From: an uncultured Vogesella sp.
GTDB taxonomy: Bacteria; Pseudomonadota; Gammaproteobacteria; Burkholderiales; Chromobacteriaceae
NCBI GenBank assembly: GCA_946479405.1
Contig: CAMLGD010000033.1
Coordinates: 1-20,857, forward strand
Length of the DNA stretch: 20,857 bases
Direction of reading: 5' to 3'
This document shows, in pieces, positions 1 to 9,320 of this stretch; positions within the stretch are counted from its first letter, which is position 1; each line of letters begins with the position of its first letter. The notes beneath the pieces were generated by a model. It did not search any database. It was not told the DNA's origin and saw only the letters and a list, made by a program, of their open reading frames with translations. Made by a program: the position numbers and the translations under genes.

Positions 1-364
1 GGCCGGTCATGAACGGCATGGCCATGAAGATGATCATGATCACGCCGTGGGCGGTAAAGATCTGATCGTAGTGCTCGGGCGGGAAAATGCCGTGTGCGCC
101 GCCGGTGGCCATCGCCAGCTGGGTACGCATCATCAGTGCATCGGCAAAGCCGCGCAGCAGCATGACCAGCGCCACGATGATGTACATCACGCCGATTTTC
201 TTGTGGTCGACCGAAGTCAGCCACTCTTTCCACAGGTAGCCCCATTTGCCGAACTTGGTGATGGCGGCAATCAGGGCCAGACCCATGAGGCCGGCGCCGG
301 ACAGCGCCCCCATGATGATGGGCTCGTGGAAGGGTATTGCTTCCAGAGTCAGTTTTCCGAACAT
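1..364 (-). CDS. cyoB: Cytochrome o ubiquinol oxidase subunit I (CyoB), N-terminal part
   Basis: The first 121 codons are present; the gene runs off the left edge. CyoB is the heme-copper catalytic subunit of the bo3 quinol oxidase in the inner membrane, reducing oxygen and pumping protons. The visible protein begins [19 protein letters not shown], close to the CyoB start of E. coli. A first membrane helix follows, then [15 protein letters not shown], and finally [15 protein letters not shown], whose first histidine sits where subunit I supplies a heme ligand. The ATG at 362-364 is preceded by AAGGAG, which lies inside the last codons of cyoA, so the two genes are only 7 bp apart and clearly co-transcribed. 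The family assignment is secure; the rest of the protein cannot be judged. Confidence 0.95.
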   Translation of the reverse strand, partial: MFGKLTLEAIPFHEPIIMGALSGAGLMGLALIAAITKFGKWGYLWKEWLTSVDHKKIGVMYIIVALVMLLRGFADALMMRTQLAMATGGAHGIFPPEHYDQIFTAHGVIMIIFMAMPFMTG

Positions 365-371
365 TGCTTGA

Positions 372-1304
372 TTACTCCTTGGCTGCTGCGGGTGCGCACA
401 GGCTGTTGCTCAGCGCTTTGAGCTGGCTGGCGCTGAGGCCGGATTCCATGGCGGTCTGGTGACCAGCCATGTACTTGTTCAGCACACCGTAGAACAGACC
501 GGGGGTGACGGAAGAGAAGTATTGCACCGGGTTGTTTTCGCTCTGCTTCAGCAGCGCGGCATAGTTGGCCGCATCCAGCGGCTGACCGGCGCGCACCTTT
601 TGCACCCAGCTGTCGAACTCGGCCTGGCTGTTCATCGCCAGCGCCTTGAACTTCATGCCGGAGAAGCCGGCACCGCTGTAGTTGGCGGACATGCCGTCAT
701 AGCTGCCCGCTTCGTTGGCGATCAGGTGCAGCTTGGTCTGCATGCCCGCCATCGAGTAGATCTGGCCGCCCAGCTGCGGGATGAAGAACGAGTTCATGGC
801 CGCATCGGAGGTGATCTTGAAATTCACCGGCGTGTTCGCCGGGAATGCCAGCTGGTTGACCGAGGCGATGTTCAGGTCCGGGTAGATGAACAGCCACTTC
901 CAGTCCAGCGACACTACCTGCACGTTGATCGGCTTCACGCTGGAATCCAGCGGGCGGTACGGGTCCAGCTTGTGGGTGCTGTTCCAGGTCACGATGGCCA
1001 GGAAGGTCACGATGATGATGGGGATGACCCACACCACGGCTTCAATCTTGCCGGAGTGCGCCCACTTTGGTGTGTAGGTGGCGCTTTCGTTGCTGGCGCG
1101 GTATTTCCAGGCAAAGGCGATGGTCATTACGATGACCGGCACCACCACCAGCAGCATCAGAATCGTTGCCGTGATGATCAGGGATTTTTCGTCGGCGGCT
1201 ATCTGGCCCTTGGGGTCGAGAATGCCCCCCTTGCAGCCGGCTAGCAGGGCGGTGATACCCAGCCCTAGCCATCTTGAGAGATGTGGAAGTGTGCGTTTTA
1301 TCAT
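372..1304 (-). CDS. cyoA: Cytochrome o ubiquinol oxidase subunit II (CyoA), lipoprotein
   Basis: The protein has 310 residues, close to the 315 of E. coli CyoA. It starts [12 protein letters not shown] and has a lipobox LLAGC with the lipidated cysteine at residue 24, so it is a membrane-anchored lipoprotein. Two further membrane helices follow ([19 protein letters not shown] and [18 protein letters not shown]), then the periplasmic cupredoxin domain. Motifs [20 protein letters not shown] and [11 protein letters not shown] match CyoA. The CuA cysteine pair of cytochrome c oxidases is missing, as expected for a quinol oxidase. The reading frame stays open upstream to 1700, but that extension looks non-coding (Arg/Pro-rich), whereas the ATG at 1302-1304 begins a proper signal peptide and is preceded by AAGG about ten bases upstream. 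It is the first gene of cyoAB. Confidence 0.95.
   Translation of the reverse strand: MIKRTLPHLSRWLGLGITALLAGCKGGILDPKGQIAADEKSLIITATILMLLVVVPVIVMTIAFAWKYRASNESATYTPKWAHSGKIEAVVWVIPIIIVTFLAIVTWNSTHKLDPYRPLDSSVKPINVQVVSLDWKWLFIYPDLNIASVNQLAFPANTPVNFKITSDAAMNSFFIPQLGGQIYSMAGMQTKLHLIANEAGSYDGMSANYSGAGFSGMKFKALAMNSQAEFDSWVQKVRAGQPLDAANYAALLKQSENNPVQYFSSVTPGLFYGVLNKYMAGHQTAMESGLSASQLKALSNSLCAPAAAKE
564..573 (-). repeat. TGCGGCCAAC word, copy 1 (in cyoA)
   Basis: Exact copy on the minus strand; read in cyoA as GCG-GCC-AAC (Ala-Ala-Asn). Confidence 0.9.
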
Positions 1305-1934
1305 CCTGCGACCTTGGTGGTTTTTAAACGTAACTGTGTTGCGAACACCGCGGGTGGGCGGTGCGACAGGCCGGGGAGAGATGCGCGGACGGTGGGCGGG
1401 CCGATAACAGCTGGGTCGGTTGGTGCGCTGGTTCACCGCCGCGGGCATGTGGCCCGGCGGCTGTCCAAACCTGATGGCATGACAGCGAACATTCGCTGCC
1501 CGACTGGCAACTGCGGCCAGGACAAGCGCGGCGCCACGGCAGGGGTGGGCGGGCGTTACGCTTGCCGTGCCTGATAAAAGGCTGGCGGACGAGTCAGGTA
1601 CTTCGCTTTGAAAACGGAAAGCGAATGGAATGGGGTGGTCATTCCATCCTTGGTATGACTGGACGGGCGCGATTGAAAGCGATTTCGCCGTCCGGCTCAA
1701 GGCGTGGGCACAGGATATGGATACAAAACAGGCGGTTGTCGGGCTTGCTTGTGGTTGGCTATTTTGCTGCTGTGCAGCAAGTCATTGAAATGAAAACATA
1801 TATGCCATGGATATGTTTGGTGCGTGTTACAAACTGTTTCAAAAAAGATTCATGAAAACGCAATTGTCACCATGATCTATGTCATGAGTTTTGCAAAATC
1901 ACATGACGGATTAGCCATTGTTTGATGAAGGTCG
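1305..1934. other. Long gene-free region upstream of cyoA
   Basis: No convincing gene is seen here on either strand. Several frames stay open, including the cyoA frame up to 1700, but their translations are low-complexity and match nothing I recognise. The part nearest cyoA is GC-rich; the part from about 1700 to 1930 is clearly AT-richer. It holds a small perfect hairpin (TTGCTGC-TGT-GCAGCAA, 1764-1780) and the imperfect inverted repeats at 1871-1907 described separately. As the cyo promoter must lie somewhere here, the mRNA leader could be several hundred bases. I could not pick a convincing -35/-10 pair. Confidence 0.5.
1871..1907. promoter_or_regulatory. Imperfect inverted repeats upstream of cyo (possible operator)
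   Basis: CATGA-N6-TCATG spans 1871-1886. A second arrangement, GTCATG at 1881-1886 and CATGAC at 1902-1907, forms an inverted repeat around the AT-rich centre TTTTGCAAAA. Three CATGA/TCATG words in 37 bp suggest a binding site for a dimeric regulator. It does not match a clean FNR (TTGAT-N4-ATCAA) site. The target is uncertain because it lies about 570 bp from the cyoA start and only about 30 bp beyond the terminator of the neighbouring gene. Confidence 0.25.
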
Positions 1935-1960
1935 AAAAAAAGGCAGCGCGATGCGCTGCC
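1935..1960 (-). terminator. Rho-independent terminator after the gcr-like gene
   Basis: On the minus strand an 8-bp perfect stem, GGCAGCGC/GCGCTGCC with a 3-base loop (1942-1960), is followed by seven U residues (1935-1941). It lies 22 bp beyond the stop codon of the 1982-3964 gene and insulates it from cyoA. Confidence 0.9.
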
Positions 1961-1981
1961 CTTGCTTATGGCTGGCAAAGC

Positions 1982-3964
1982 TCAGTGGTGGGCTTTGTCT
2001 GCCGGTGGAATCAGGAAGTCCTTCGGCCGGCGTGCCGCCAGCTTCAGCACGGCCGGCAACAGTGGCAGCGCGTCGGTGCCCTTGAGTTTGCGCGCGCGCA
2101 ATGCCACCCACAGTGCCAGGGTGAAGCTCACCAGCAGGTTGGTCATGCCGATCAGCACCACACCGGCCGTGGCCCACAGTGCCATGTTCAGCGGCACCAG
2201 ATAGTCGTAGCTCACTGCTGCGTAAGACAGATAGGCCGACGAGAAGGTGATGTGGCGAATGTCCAGCGGCATGCCCAGCAAAAAGCCCACTGTGCCGGTA
2301 ATGCCGAGGAACAGGCCGAAGTAGAAATTGCCGGCCAGTCCGCCCAGGTTGTGTTCCACGTAATGTGCCAGCCGGCGAGTGCGGCGCTCGCCCAGCAACC
2401 GGTTCAGCCACGGCAATGCGGCCAACCTTTGCGGGATCTGACGGTAGATGGCCTTGTTGTCGTAGTAGCCGGCAATCAATCCGGCCAGGAACAGGTACAC
2501 GCCGGCAATGGCGGCATGCAGCAGCGCCAGACTGTCGAACGGATTCTGGTCGTGCAGCAGGTGGCCGGCTTTCTCAATGTCGATCACCGGGCTGCCGGTA
2601 ATCGCCTTCCAGCTGGCGGCGATCAGCCACGCTACCGGTATCGCCACCAGCACGTTGCCGAGGATGGCCACCAGCTGGGTACGCAGTACCTTGGCCACCA
2701 GTTCGGCCAGCTCGGTCAGTTGCGGCTTGCCGCCGGACTGGTGGATGACCGCGGCGATGCGTGCGGCAGTCATCGCCGGTTGCTTGGTGGCTACGGTGAA
2801 GTGCAGCACGTGGATCAGCATGAAACCCAGCGAGTAGTTGAGGCCAAAGGCCAGCGCCTCCCAGATCAGCGGCAGGTGCAGTTTGGCCAGCAGCAACTTG
2901 AACAGTGCCATGAAGCCAACGATCAGTCCGGCCCCCATGGCCGCCCGGGCCATGTCTTTCCACTCGCGACGGTTCTCGGCGATGTAGTGTTCGCCGTGGC
3001 GGCCGGCATGCTCGGTTACCTGGCGCGCCAGCAGCTCGGTGTTGCTGGTAAACACGTCGCGCACGCTGTACTTGCGGTTTTCTGCGCGTACCAGCTCGGC
3101 CAGCAGGCGGAACAAGGCGCCATCCTGCGCCGGACTGATGTCCTGATCCAGCAGCCGCAGCACGGTGCGCAGGCGTTCGATATGCTGCGTCAGTCGCTGC
3201 AGGTGGTAGGTCAGGCTGATCGACACGCCGCATTCGGCCGCCACCTTGCGCAGGCGGCCGATCAGCTGCTCGCATTGGTCCAGCAGCACCAGCATCTGCT
3301 TGTCGTCTTCGGCCTGCAGCGTCGGCTCGCTCATCGCTGCGCGCGCAGACTCGACAAAATGCAGCGCCTCGCCCGACAGGTGCAGGAATGGCGATTCGAA
3401 GCGCTCGATGTCCGGATACACCCGCACCAGCTCCGGCTCCAGCCCGATGGCGGTGATGCGTGCTGTCAGCACCTGTACCGCCTCCAGCAGTTGCAGGCGG
3501 GTAGGGTTGGCCGCGGCCAACGTTTCCTCGTGCCAGCCCAGTGCCTGCCACAGCTCTTGCCATACGGCCGGCTCGACGGCGTCGACCCAGCGGTAGTCTT
3601 CCTTGCCGCAGAAAATCACGCCGAACTGGTCAGCCAGGTGGGCGCTGGAGCGCGCCGACGGCAACAGCCGTTCGCCGATGCGGCGCTTGATGGCCTGAAA
3701 GAACGTCTCGTTGGAGAGCAGGCCGGTGTCGGTGTACAGCTGTACCTGGCGCGACTGCGCCATCAGGTCCAGTAGCGCTGAGCGCAGCGCGGCGCGGTGT
3801 TCTGTGTGGCGGGTCAGCAGGTAAGTGAGGGCGCGCAGATTGCTGGTGGCCTGCACAAAGTCGCCGGCATCGTCCGGGCGCAGCTGGGCCGCCAGCGCGG
3901 TCAGGGCGGCGACGGGAGATTCATCCGGCTGGCGCGTGGCCAGCTTGTTAAGCAGTTGATCCAT
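1982..3964 (-). CDS. Gcr-family membrane protein (SpecificRecomb family, 'site-specific recombinase')
   Basis: The protein has 660 residues and resembles the betaproteobacterial and neisserial Gcr family (Pfam SpecificRecomb), usually annotated as a site-specific recombinase. The N-terminal half (about 1-340) is predicted soluble, helical and leucine-rich, beginning MDQLLNKLATRQPDESPVAA. From about residue 355 on there are five or six hydrophobic segments, for example GLIVGFMALFKLLLAKL, LVAILGNVLVAIPVAWLIAA, AAIAGVYLFLAGLIAGYY, FGLFLGITGTVGFLLGM and ALWATAGVVLIGMTNLLV. I see neither the tyrosine-recombinase R-H-R-Y pattern nor a serine-recombinase core, so the recombinase label should be treated as historical. 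The ATG at 3962-3964 is preferred over the upstream open frame (to 4102) because the family begins near there; its Shine-Dalgarno (GGAAA) is weak. It stands alone between two terminators. The family call is good; the biochemical function is unknown. Confidence 0.85.
   Translation of the reverse strand: MDQLLNKLATRQPDESPVAALTALAAQLRPDDAGDFVQATSNLRALTYLLTRHTEHRAALRSALLDLMAQSRQVQLYTDTGLLSNETFFQAIKRRIGERLLPSARSSAHLADQFGVIFCGKEDYRWVDAVEPAVWQELWQALGWHEETLAAANPTRLQLLEAVQVLTARITAIGLEPELVRVYPDIERFESPFLHLSGEALHFVESARAAMSEPTLQAEDDKQMLVLLDQCEQLIGRLRKVAAECGVSISLTYHLQRLTQHIERLRTVLRLLDQDISPAQDGALFRLLAELVRAENRKYSVRDVFTSNTELLARQVTEHAGRHGEHYIAENRREWKDMARAAMGAGLIVGFMALFKLLLAKLHLPLIWEALAFGLNYSLGFMLIHVLHFTVATKQPAMTAARIAAVIHQSGGKPQLTELAELVAKVLRTQLVAILGNVLVAIPVAWLIAASWKAITGSPVIDIEKAGHLLHDQNPFDSLALLHAAIAGVYLFLAGLIAGYYDNKAIYRQIPQRLAALPWLNRLLGERRTRRLAHYVEHNLGGLAGNFYFGLFLGITGTVGFLLGMPLDIRHITFSSAYLSYAAVSYDYLVPLNMALWATAGVVLIGMTNLLVSFTLALWVALRARKLKGTDALPLLPAVLKLAARRPKDFLIPPADKAHH
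2417..2426 (+). repeat. TGCGGCCAAC word, copy 2 (in gcr-like gene)
   Basis: Exact copy on the plus strand; the gene reads its complement as TTG-GCC-GCA (Leu-Ala-Ala). Confidence 0.9.
3506..3521. repeat. 16-bp palindrome made of two overlapping 9/10 matches to the TGCGGCCAAC word
   Basis: GTTGGCCGCGGCCAAC is a perfect palindrome inside the gcr-like gene. Each half carries nine of the ten bases of the dispersed word (GTTGGCCGC and GCGGCCAAC). It may be a degenerate double copy or chance. Confidence 0.4.
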
Positions 3965-4125
3965 GCGGTTTCCAGAGTTGATTGTGTTTGGCCCGGTATC
4001 CCGTGGCGCAGTGGCCGGGATGGGCTTGCTAAGGCAAGTGGCGTGCCAGCCGCTGGGCGGCACGCAGGGGTTAAACGCCTGAACAGGCAAGGTGAAAGAC
4101 AAGTCGCCACGGGGCGGAGTTCAAT

Positions 4126-4162
4126 TTTTTCTTGCCTGCAGCATTTGCGGCGGCAAGAAAAA
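4126..4162. other. Second hairpin abutting the clpB terminator U-tract
   Basis: TTTTTCTTGCC (4126-4136) and GGCAAGAAAAA (4152-4162) form a perfect 11-bp inverted repeat with a 15-base loop. On the minus strand the U-run that ends the clpB terminator is one arm of this second hairpin, so the two structures overlap by a few bases at 4161-4162. It could act on read-through RNA or protect a 3' end; no function is established. Confidence 0.45.
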
Positions 4163-4172
4163 TGCGGCCAAC
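4163..4172 (+). repeat. TGCGGCCAAC word, copy 3 (clpB terminator arm)
   Basis: Exact non-coding copy; one arm of the clpB terminator. Confidence 0.95.
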
Positions 4173-4182
4173 CTGTGGTCAG

Positions 4183-4192
4183 GTTGGCCGCA
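4183..4192 (-). repeat. TGCGGCCAAC word, copy 4 (clpB terminator arm)
   Basis: Exact non-coding copy in inverted orientation, 10 bp from copy 3; the other terminator arm. Confidence 0.95.
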
Positions 4193-4221
4193 TTGTGTGA
4201 CGCGCTGATGTCGCCGCCGGC

Positions 4222-6798
<2,577 letters not shown>

Positions 6799-6833
6799 TC
6801 CATGCTCCTCGTGTAACGCTCGGATACCTGCAA

Positions 6834-6861
6834 GTTTGGGAGGGACTTGCCGGATTTCAAG
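6834..6861 (-). promoter_or_regulatory. Sigma32-like heat-shock promoter of clpB
   Basis: Read on the minus strand, CTTGAAA (6855-6861) matches the sigma32 -35 consensus exactly. After a 13-bp spacer comes TCCCAAAC (6834-6841), a partial match to the -10 CCCCATNT. The implied leader is about 28 bases to the ATG at 6798. This agrees with the known heat-shock control of clpB; the -10 match is the weak part. Confidence 0.65.
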
Positions 6862-6910
6862 CTCCTGCCATGTGTGTGGCTTGCGATTGCCGCGTGGTTT
6901 GATCGTAGAC

Positions 6911-6938
6911 AAAAAAACAGCCCGTGCAGGACACGGGC
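6911..6938 (-). terminator. Rho-independent terminator after mnmC
   Basis: On the minus strand the stem GCCCGTG/CACGGGC with a 5-base loop (6920-6938) is followed by UG and a run of seven U (6911-6917). It lies 41 bp past the mnmC stop and just upstream of the clpB promoter. Confidence 0.9.
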
Positions 6939-6979
6939 CGGTGGGGCGGCGCTGGCCGCATGCGGTCAAGCGGTGATGC

Positions 6980-8962
6980 TTATGACCGCCGCTTGCGGAT
7001 CAAGCCCCGCAGCAGGAAGCGGCTGGGGTGAATGGCATCCATGATCGGCTTGGGCAGCGGCAGTGGTTCGTTTTCCAGCAGGCTGGCCAGCACTTCGCCG
7101 CACAGCGGGGCGGTGACCATGCCGCGCGAACCGTGTGCGGTGGTGACAAACAGGCCGGGAATGTCTGGCGCAGCAGCCTCCGGCTGCAGACTGGCATCGC
7201 GCGACAGCATGCCGTATTGCGCGGCAAAGGCGTCGCGGTCCACCAGCGGGCCGGCAATGGGCAGGTAGTCCGGGCTGGTGCAGCGCAGGGCGGCCCGTCC
7301 GCCGCAGTCGCTGGCCTGCAGGCTGTCGCCACCCAGCGCCTGGTGCAGTGCTGGTGCCATGCCGGCCAACATTGCCAGGTTTTCCTGATGTTCTTCCGCG
7401 GTGGTGTCGCCCGCAGCTTGCTCGAACTTGAAGGTAGCGCCAAAGCAGTGGCTGTCATGGCGTGCTGGCGAGATGTAGCCTTCGCCGCAGATAACGCTCT
7501 GCAGCGCTCGGCTCGCCGCCGTGGCGGGCAGTACCGACACCTGGCCACGAATGGCCTTCAGCGGCAGATGGTTGCTGGCGGGGAACTGGCGGGTGTCGTT
7601 GGCATTGGCCAGTACGGCGATGCTGCCGCTAGCCAGCGCACCCTGCTGACTGTGTGCCACCCACTGGCCGTCGGCAGTGCGCCGGTTCAGCTCACTGACG
7701 GTGACGCCCAGCTGCAGCCGGATATTGGGGTGCGCCAGCAATCGCTTCACCAGTGCCGGTGGGTGCAGCCAGCCACTTTGCGGGAAATACAGCGCCGACT
7801 GGGTGAGCGCGATGCCGGCCAGCGCGCTGGCCTCGTCGGCGTCCACCGCGCGCAACAGGCCCGTGGGCAACCCGGCTGCGGCCAACCCTTGCTGGCGTTT
7901 ACTCTCATCCGCATCGTGCGCTAGCTGCAATACACCACAGGGCTGCCAGCTGTCTTCGCCCGGCGGCAGTTGTGCGTGCAGAGTGCGCAGGCTGTAGCTG
8001 TAGCCGGCTAGCAGCAGGCGGGTAAGCGGGGTGAAGTGCGGTGACAGTTTGGTATACAGCACGCCTTGCGGATTACCGGAGGCCTCGCTGGCCGGCGCGG
8101 GCTGCCGATCGAGCACCGTCACCTGCCAGCCGCGGATGGCCAGGCTGTACGCCACGCTGGCACCGGCAATACCGGCTCCAATCACGATGGCGCTACGTTC
8201 GCCAGTCGCCGCCGGGCGCGCATACCACGGCGCCGCCCAACTGGCGGCCGGTGCTTGCTGTAGTCGGCCGCGAGTCATCCCCCATTTGCTGCCATGGCCC
8301 GGCACTTTTTCTACACTGAAACCTGCTTCCTGCAAGCCGCGCCGCACGCTGCCGGCACAGGTGAAGGTAGCCAGGGTGGCGCCGGCGGCGGACAGCCGCG
8401 CCAGCTGCGCAAACAGTGCTGGCTGCCACATGTCCGGGTTGAGTGCCGGGGCAAAACCGTCCAGAAACCAGGCATCGATGCGCGCATCCAGCTGCGGCAG
8501 GGTGTCCAGTGCATCGCCCACCAGCAGGGTTAGCGTGACACGGCCGTTTTCCAGTGCAAAGCGGTGCCAGCCGGGTGGCAGTTCGGCGTATTGCTGCTGC
8601 AGTTGCGCCGCTTCGCGTGCCAATTGTGGCCATAGCGCCTGCGCGCGTTGCAGGTCGTCCGGTAGCAGCGGGTGTTTTTCTGTACTGACAAACGCCAGGC
8701 GGGCGCTGGCCGGGGCGTGTTGCATAAACACCTGCCAGGCCACCAGAAAATTCAGCCCGGTGCCAAAGCCGGTTTCGCCGATGCTGAACAGTTCGTGCTC
8801 ACCCAGCGCGGCAAAACGTTGCGGCAGCTGGTTGTTGGTGATGAATACGTGCCGGGTTTCGTCGATACCGCTATTGCGGGAGAAATACACGTCGTCGTAA
8901 TCGAGGGATCTGGGCTGGCCGCTGCTCCAGTCGACACGAGCAGTTTGAATGTGGGAAGACAT
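6980..8962 (-). CDS. mnmC: Bifunctional tRNA wobble-uridine modification enzyme MnmC
   Basis: The protein has 660 residues (E. coli MnmC 668) and both family domains in the normal order. The N-terminal methyltransferase domain (about 1-240) has the SAM motif [12 protein letters not shown] (61-72) and [12 protein letters not shown] (168-179). The C-terminal FAD oxidoreductase domain begins with the Rossmann motif [10 protein letters not shown] (260-269) and ends with the FAD-contacting stretch [14 protein letters not shown]. Together they convert cmnm5s2U34 to nm5s2U34 and then to mnm5s2U34 in tRNAs for Lys, Glu and Gln; this is known for the family. The start ATG at 8960-8962 gives [13 protein letters not shown]; no strong Shine-Dalgarno is visible. 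It is a single gene with its own terminator. No damage is seen. Confidence 0.96.
   Translation of the reverse strand: MSSHIQTARVDWSSGQPRSLDYDDVYFSRNSGIDETRHVFITNNQLPQRFAALGEHELFSIGETGFGTGLNFLVAWQVFMQHAPASARLAFVSTEKHPLLPDDLQRAQALWPQLAREAAQLQQQYAELPPGWHRFALENGRVTLTLLVGDALDTLPQLDARIDAWFLDGFAPALNPDMWQPALFAQLARLSAAGATLATFTCAGSVRRGLQEAGFSVEKVPGHGSKWGMTRGRLQQAPAASWAAPWYARPAATGERSAIVIGAGIAGASVAYSLAIRGWQVTVLDRQPAPASEASGNPQGVLYTKLSPHFTPLTRLLLAGYSYSLRTLHAQLPPGEDSWQPCGVLQLAHDADESKRQQGLAAAGLPTGLLRAVDADEASALAGIALTQSALYFPQSGWLHPPALVKRLLAHPNIRLQLGVTVSELNRRTADGQWVAHSQQGALASGSIAVLANANDTRQFPASNHLPLKAIRGQVSVLPATAASRALQSVICGEGYISPARHDSHCFGATFKFEQAAGDTTAEEHQENLAMLAGMAPALHQALGGDSLQASDCGGRAALRCTSPDYLPIAGPLVDRDAFAAQYGMLSRDASLQPEAAAPDIPGLFVTTAHGSRGMVTAPLCGEVLASLLENEPLPLPKPIMDAIHPSRFLLRGLIRKRRS
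7877..7886 (+). repeat. TGCGGCCAAC word, copy 5 (in mnmC)
   Basis: Exact copy; read in mnmC as TTG-GCC-GCA (Leu-Ala-Ala). Confidence 0.9.
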
Positions 8963-9320
8963 GGATATGCTGCGCTGAAAGCGAGGTAACTTCGGGACGG
9001 CGCATAGTATGCCCGCAGTTGGCGCCGGCAGACACGTGCTGGCTCAAGATTTGTGCATCTACGGCTGTGCTTTGCGCGTTGCAGATGCCGCAGGGTGTCG
9101 GTGTGGTGTGCAGGGTACAAACCTGGCTGGCCTGGTGCGGCTGGCAAGCATATGAAATGTATAGATATTTGATTGTCTACAGTCGACAGTTCGACTGGCG
9201 TAGGCAAGGCTGGCCGATAAATTGCATGTCAGCTGCGACAGGTTCTATAGAATCGACAGCCTATTACAGACGTTCGGCATGAGATCCATGACCGCGCGCC
9301 CTTAAAACGTGGAGACAGAA
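8963..9320. other. Divergent intergenic region between mnmC and the chemoreceptor gene
   Basis: This 358-bp stretch has no recognisable gene and must contain promoters for both flanking genes. Elements seen are a sigma28-type -10 word GCCGATAA (9213-9220), an inverted repeat AGTCGA-N4-TCGACT (9181-9196), a 10-bp palindrome TTCTATAGAA (9243-9252), and the sigma70-like pair given separately. No clear -35/-10 pair was found for mnmC. Confidence 0.5.
9222..9251 (+). promoter_or_regulatory. Possible sigma70 promoter for the chemoreceptor gene
   Basis: TTGCAT (9222-9227), an 18-bp spacer and TATAGA (9246-9251) point toward the receptor at 9321, giving a leader of about 60 bases. The -10 lies inside the palindrome TTCTATAGAA. 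A competing candidate is GCCGATAA (9213-9220), which equals the sigma28 (FliA) -10, but the TAAA -35 expected 15 bp upstream is not there (ACTG is found instead). Neither is certain. Confidence 0.35.

Larger units (their letters stand above)
4155..4194 (-). terminator. clpB terminator built from an inverted pair of the TGCGGCCAAC word
   Basis: A 15-bp perfect stem, AATGCGGCCAACCTG with its complement, spans 4161-4194 with a 4-base loop (4176-4179). On the minus strand it is followed by UUUCUU. It lies 28 bp beyond the clpB stop codon. Each arm contains one full copy of the dispersed 10-mer (4163-4172 and 4183-4192). Confidence 0.9.

Noticed and set aside
1400..1407. GCCGATAA as a sigma28 -10 near cyoA
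   Set aside because: It points away from cyoA, has no -35 and leads to no gene.
1305..1700. Upstream extension of cyoA by 132 codons
   Set aside because: The extension is Arg/Pro-rich with no homology I recognise, and it would bury the lipoprotein signal peptide that starts at 1304.
1764..1780. TTGCTGC/GCAGCAA hairpin as a terminator
   Set aside because: No U-tract follows on either strand and no gene ends nearby.
1922..3775. 617-codon plus-strand open frame
   Set aside because: It is the complement of the gcr-like gene; its Gln/Arg/His/Val-rich translation matches no family, while the minus strand has a clear gene with terminator.
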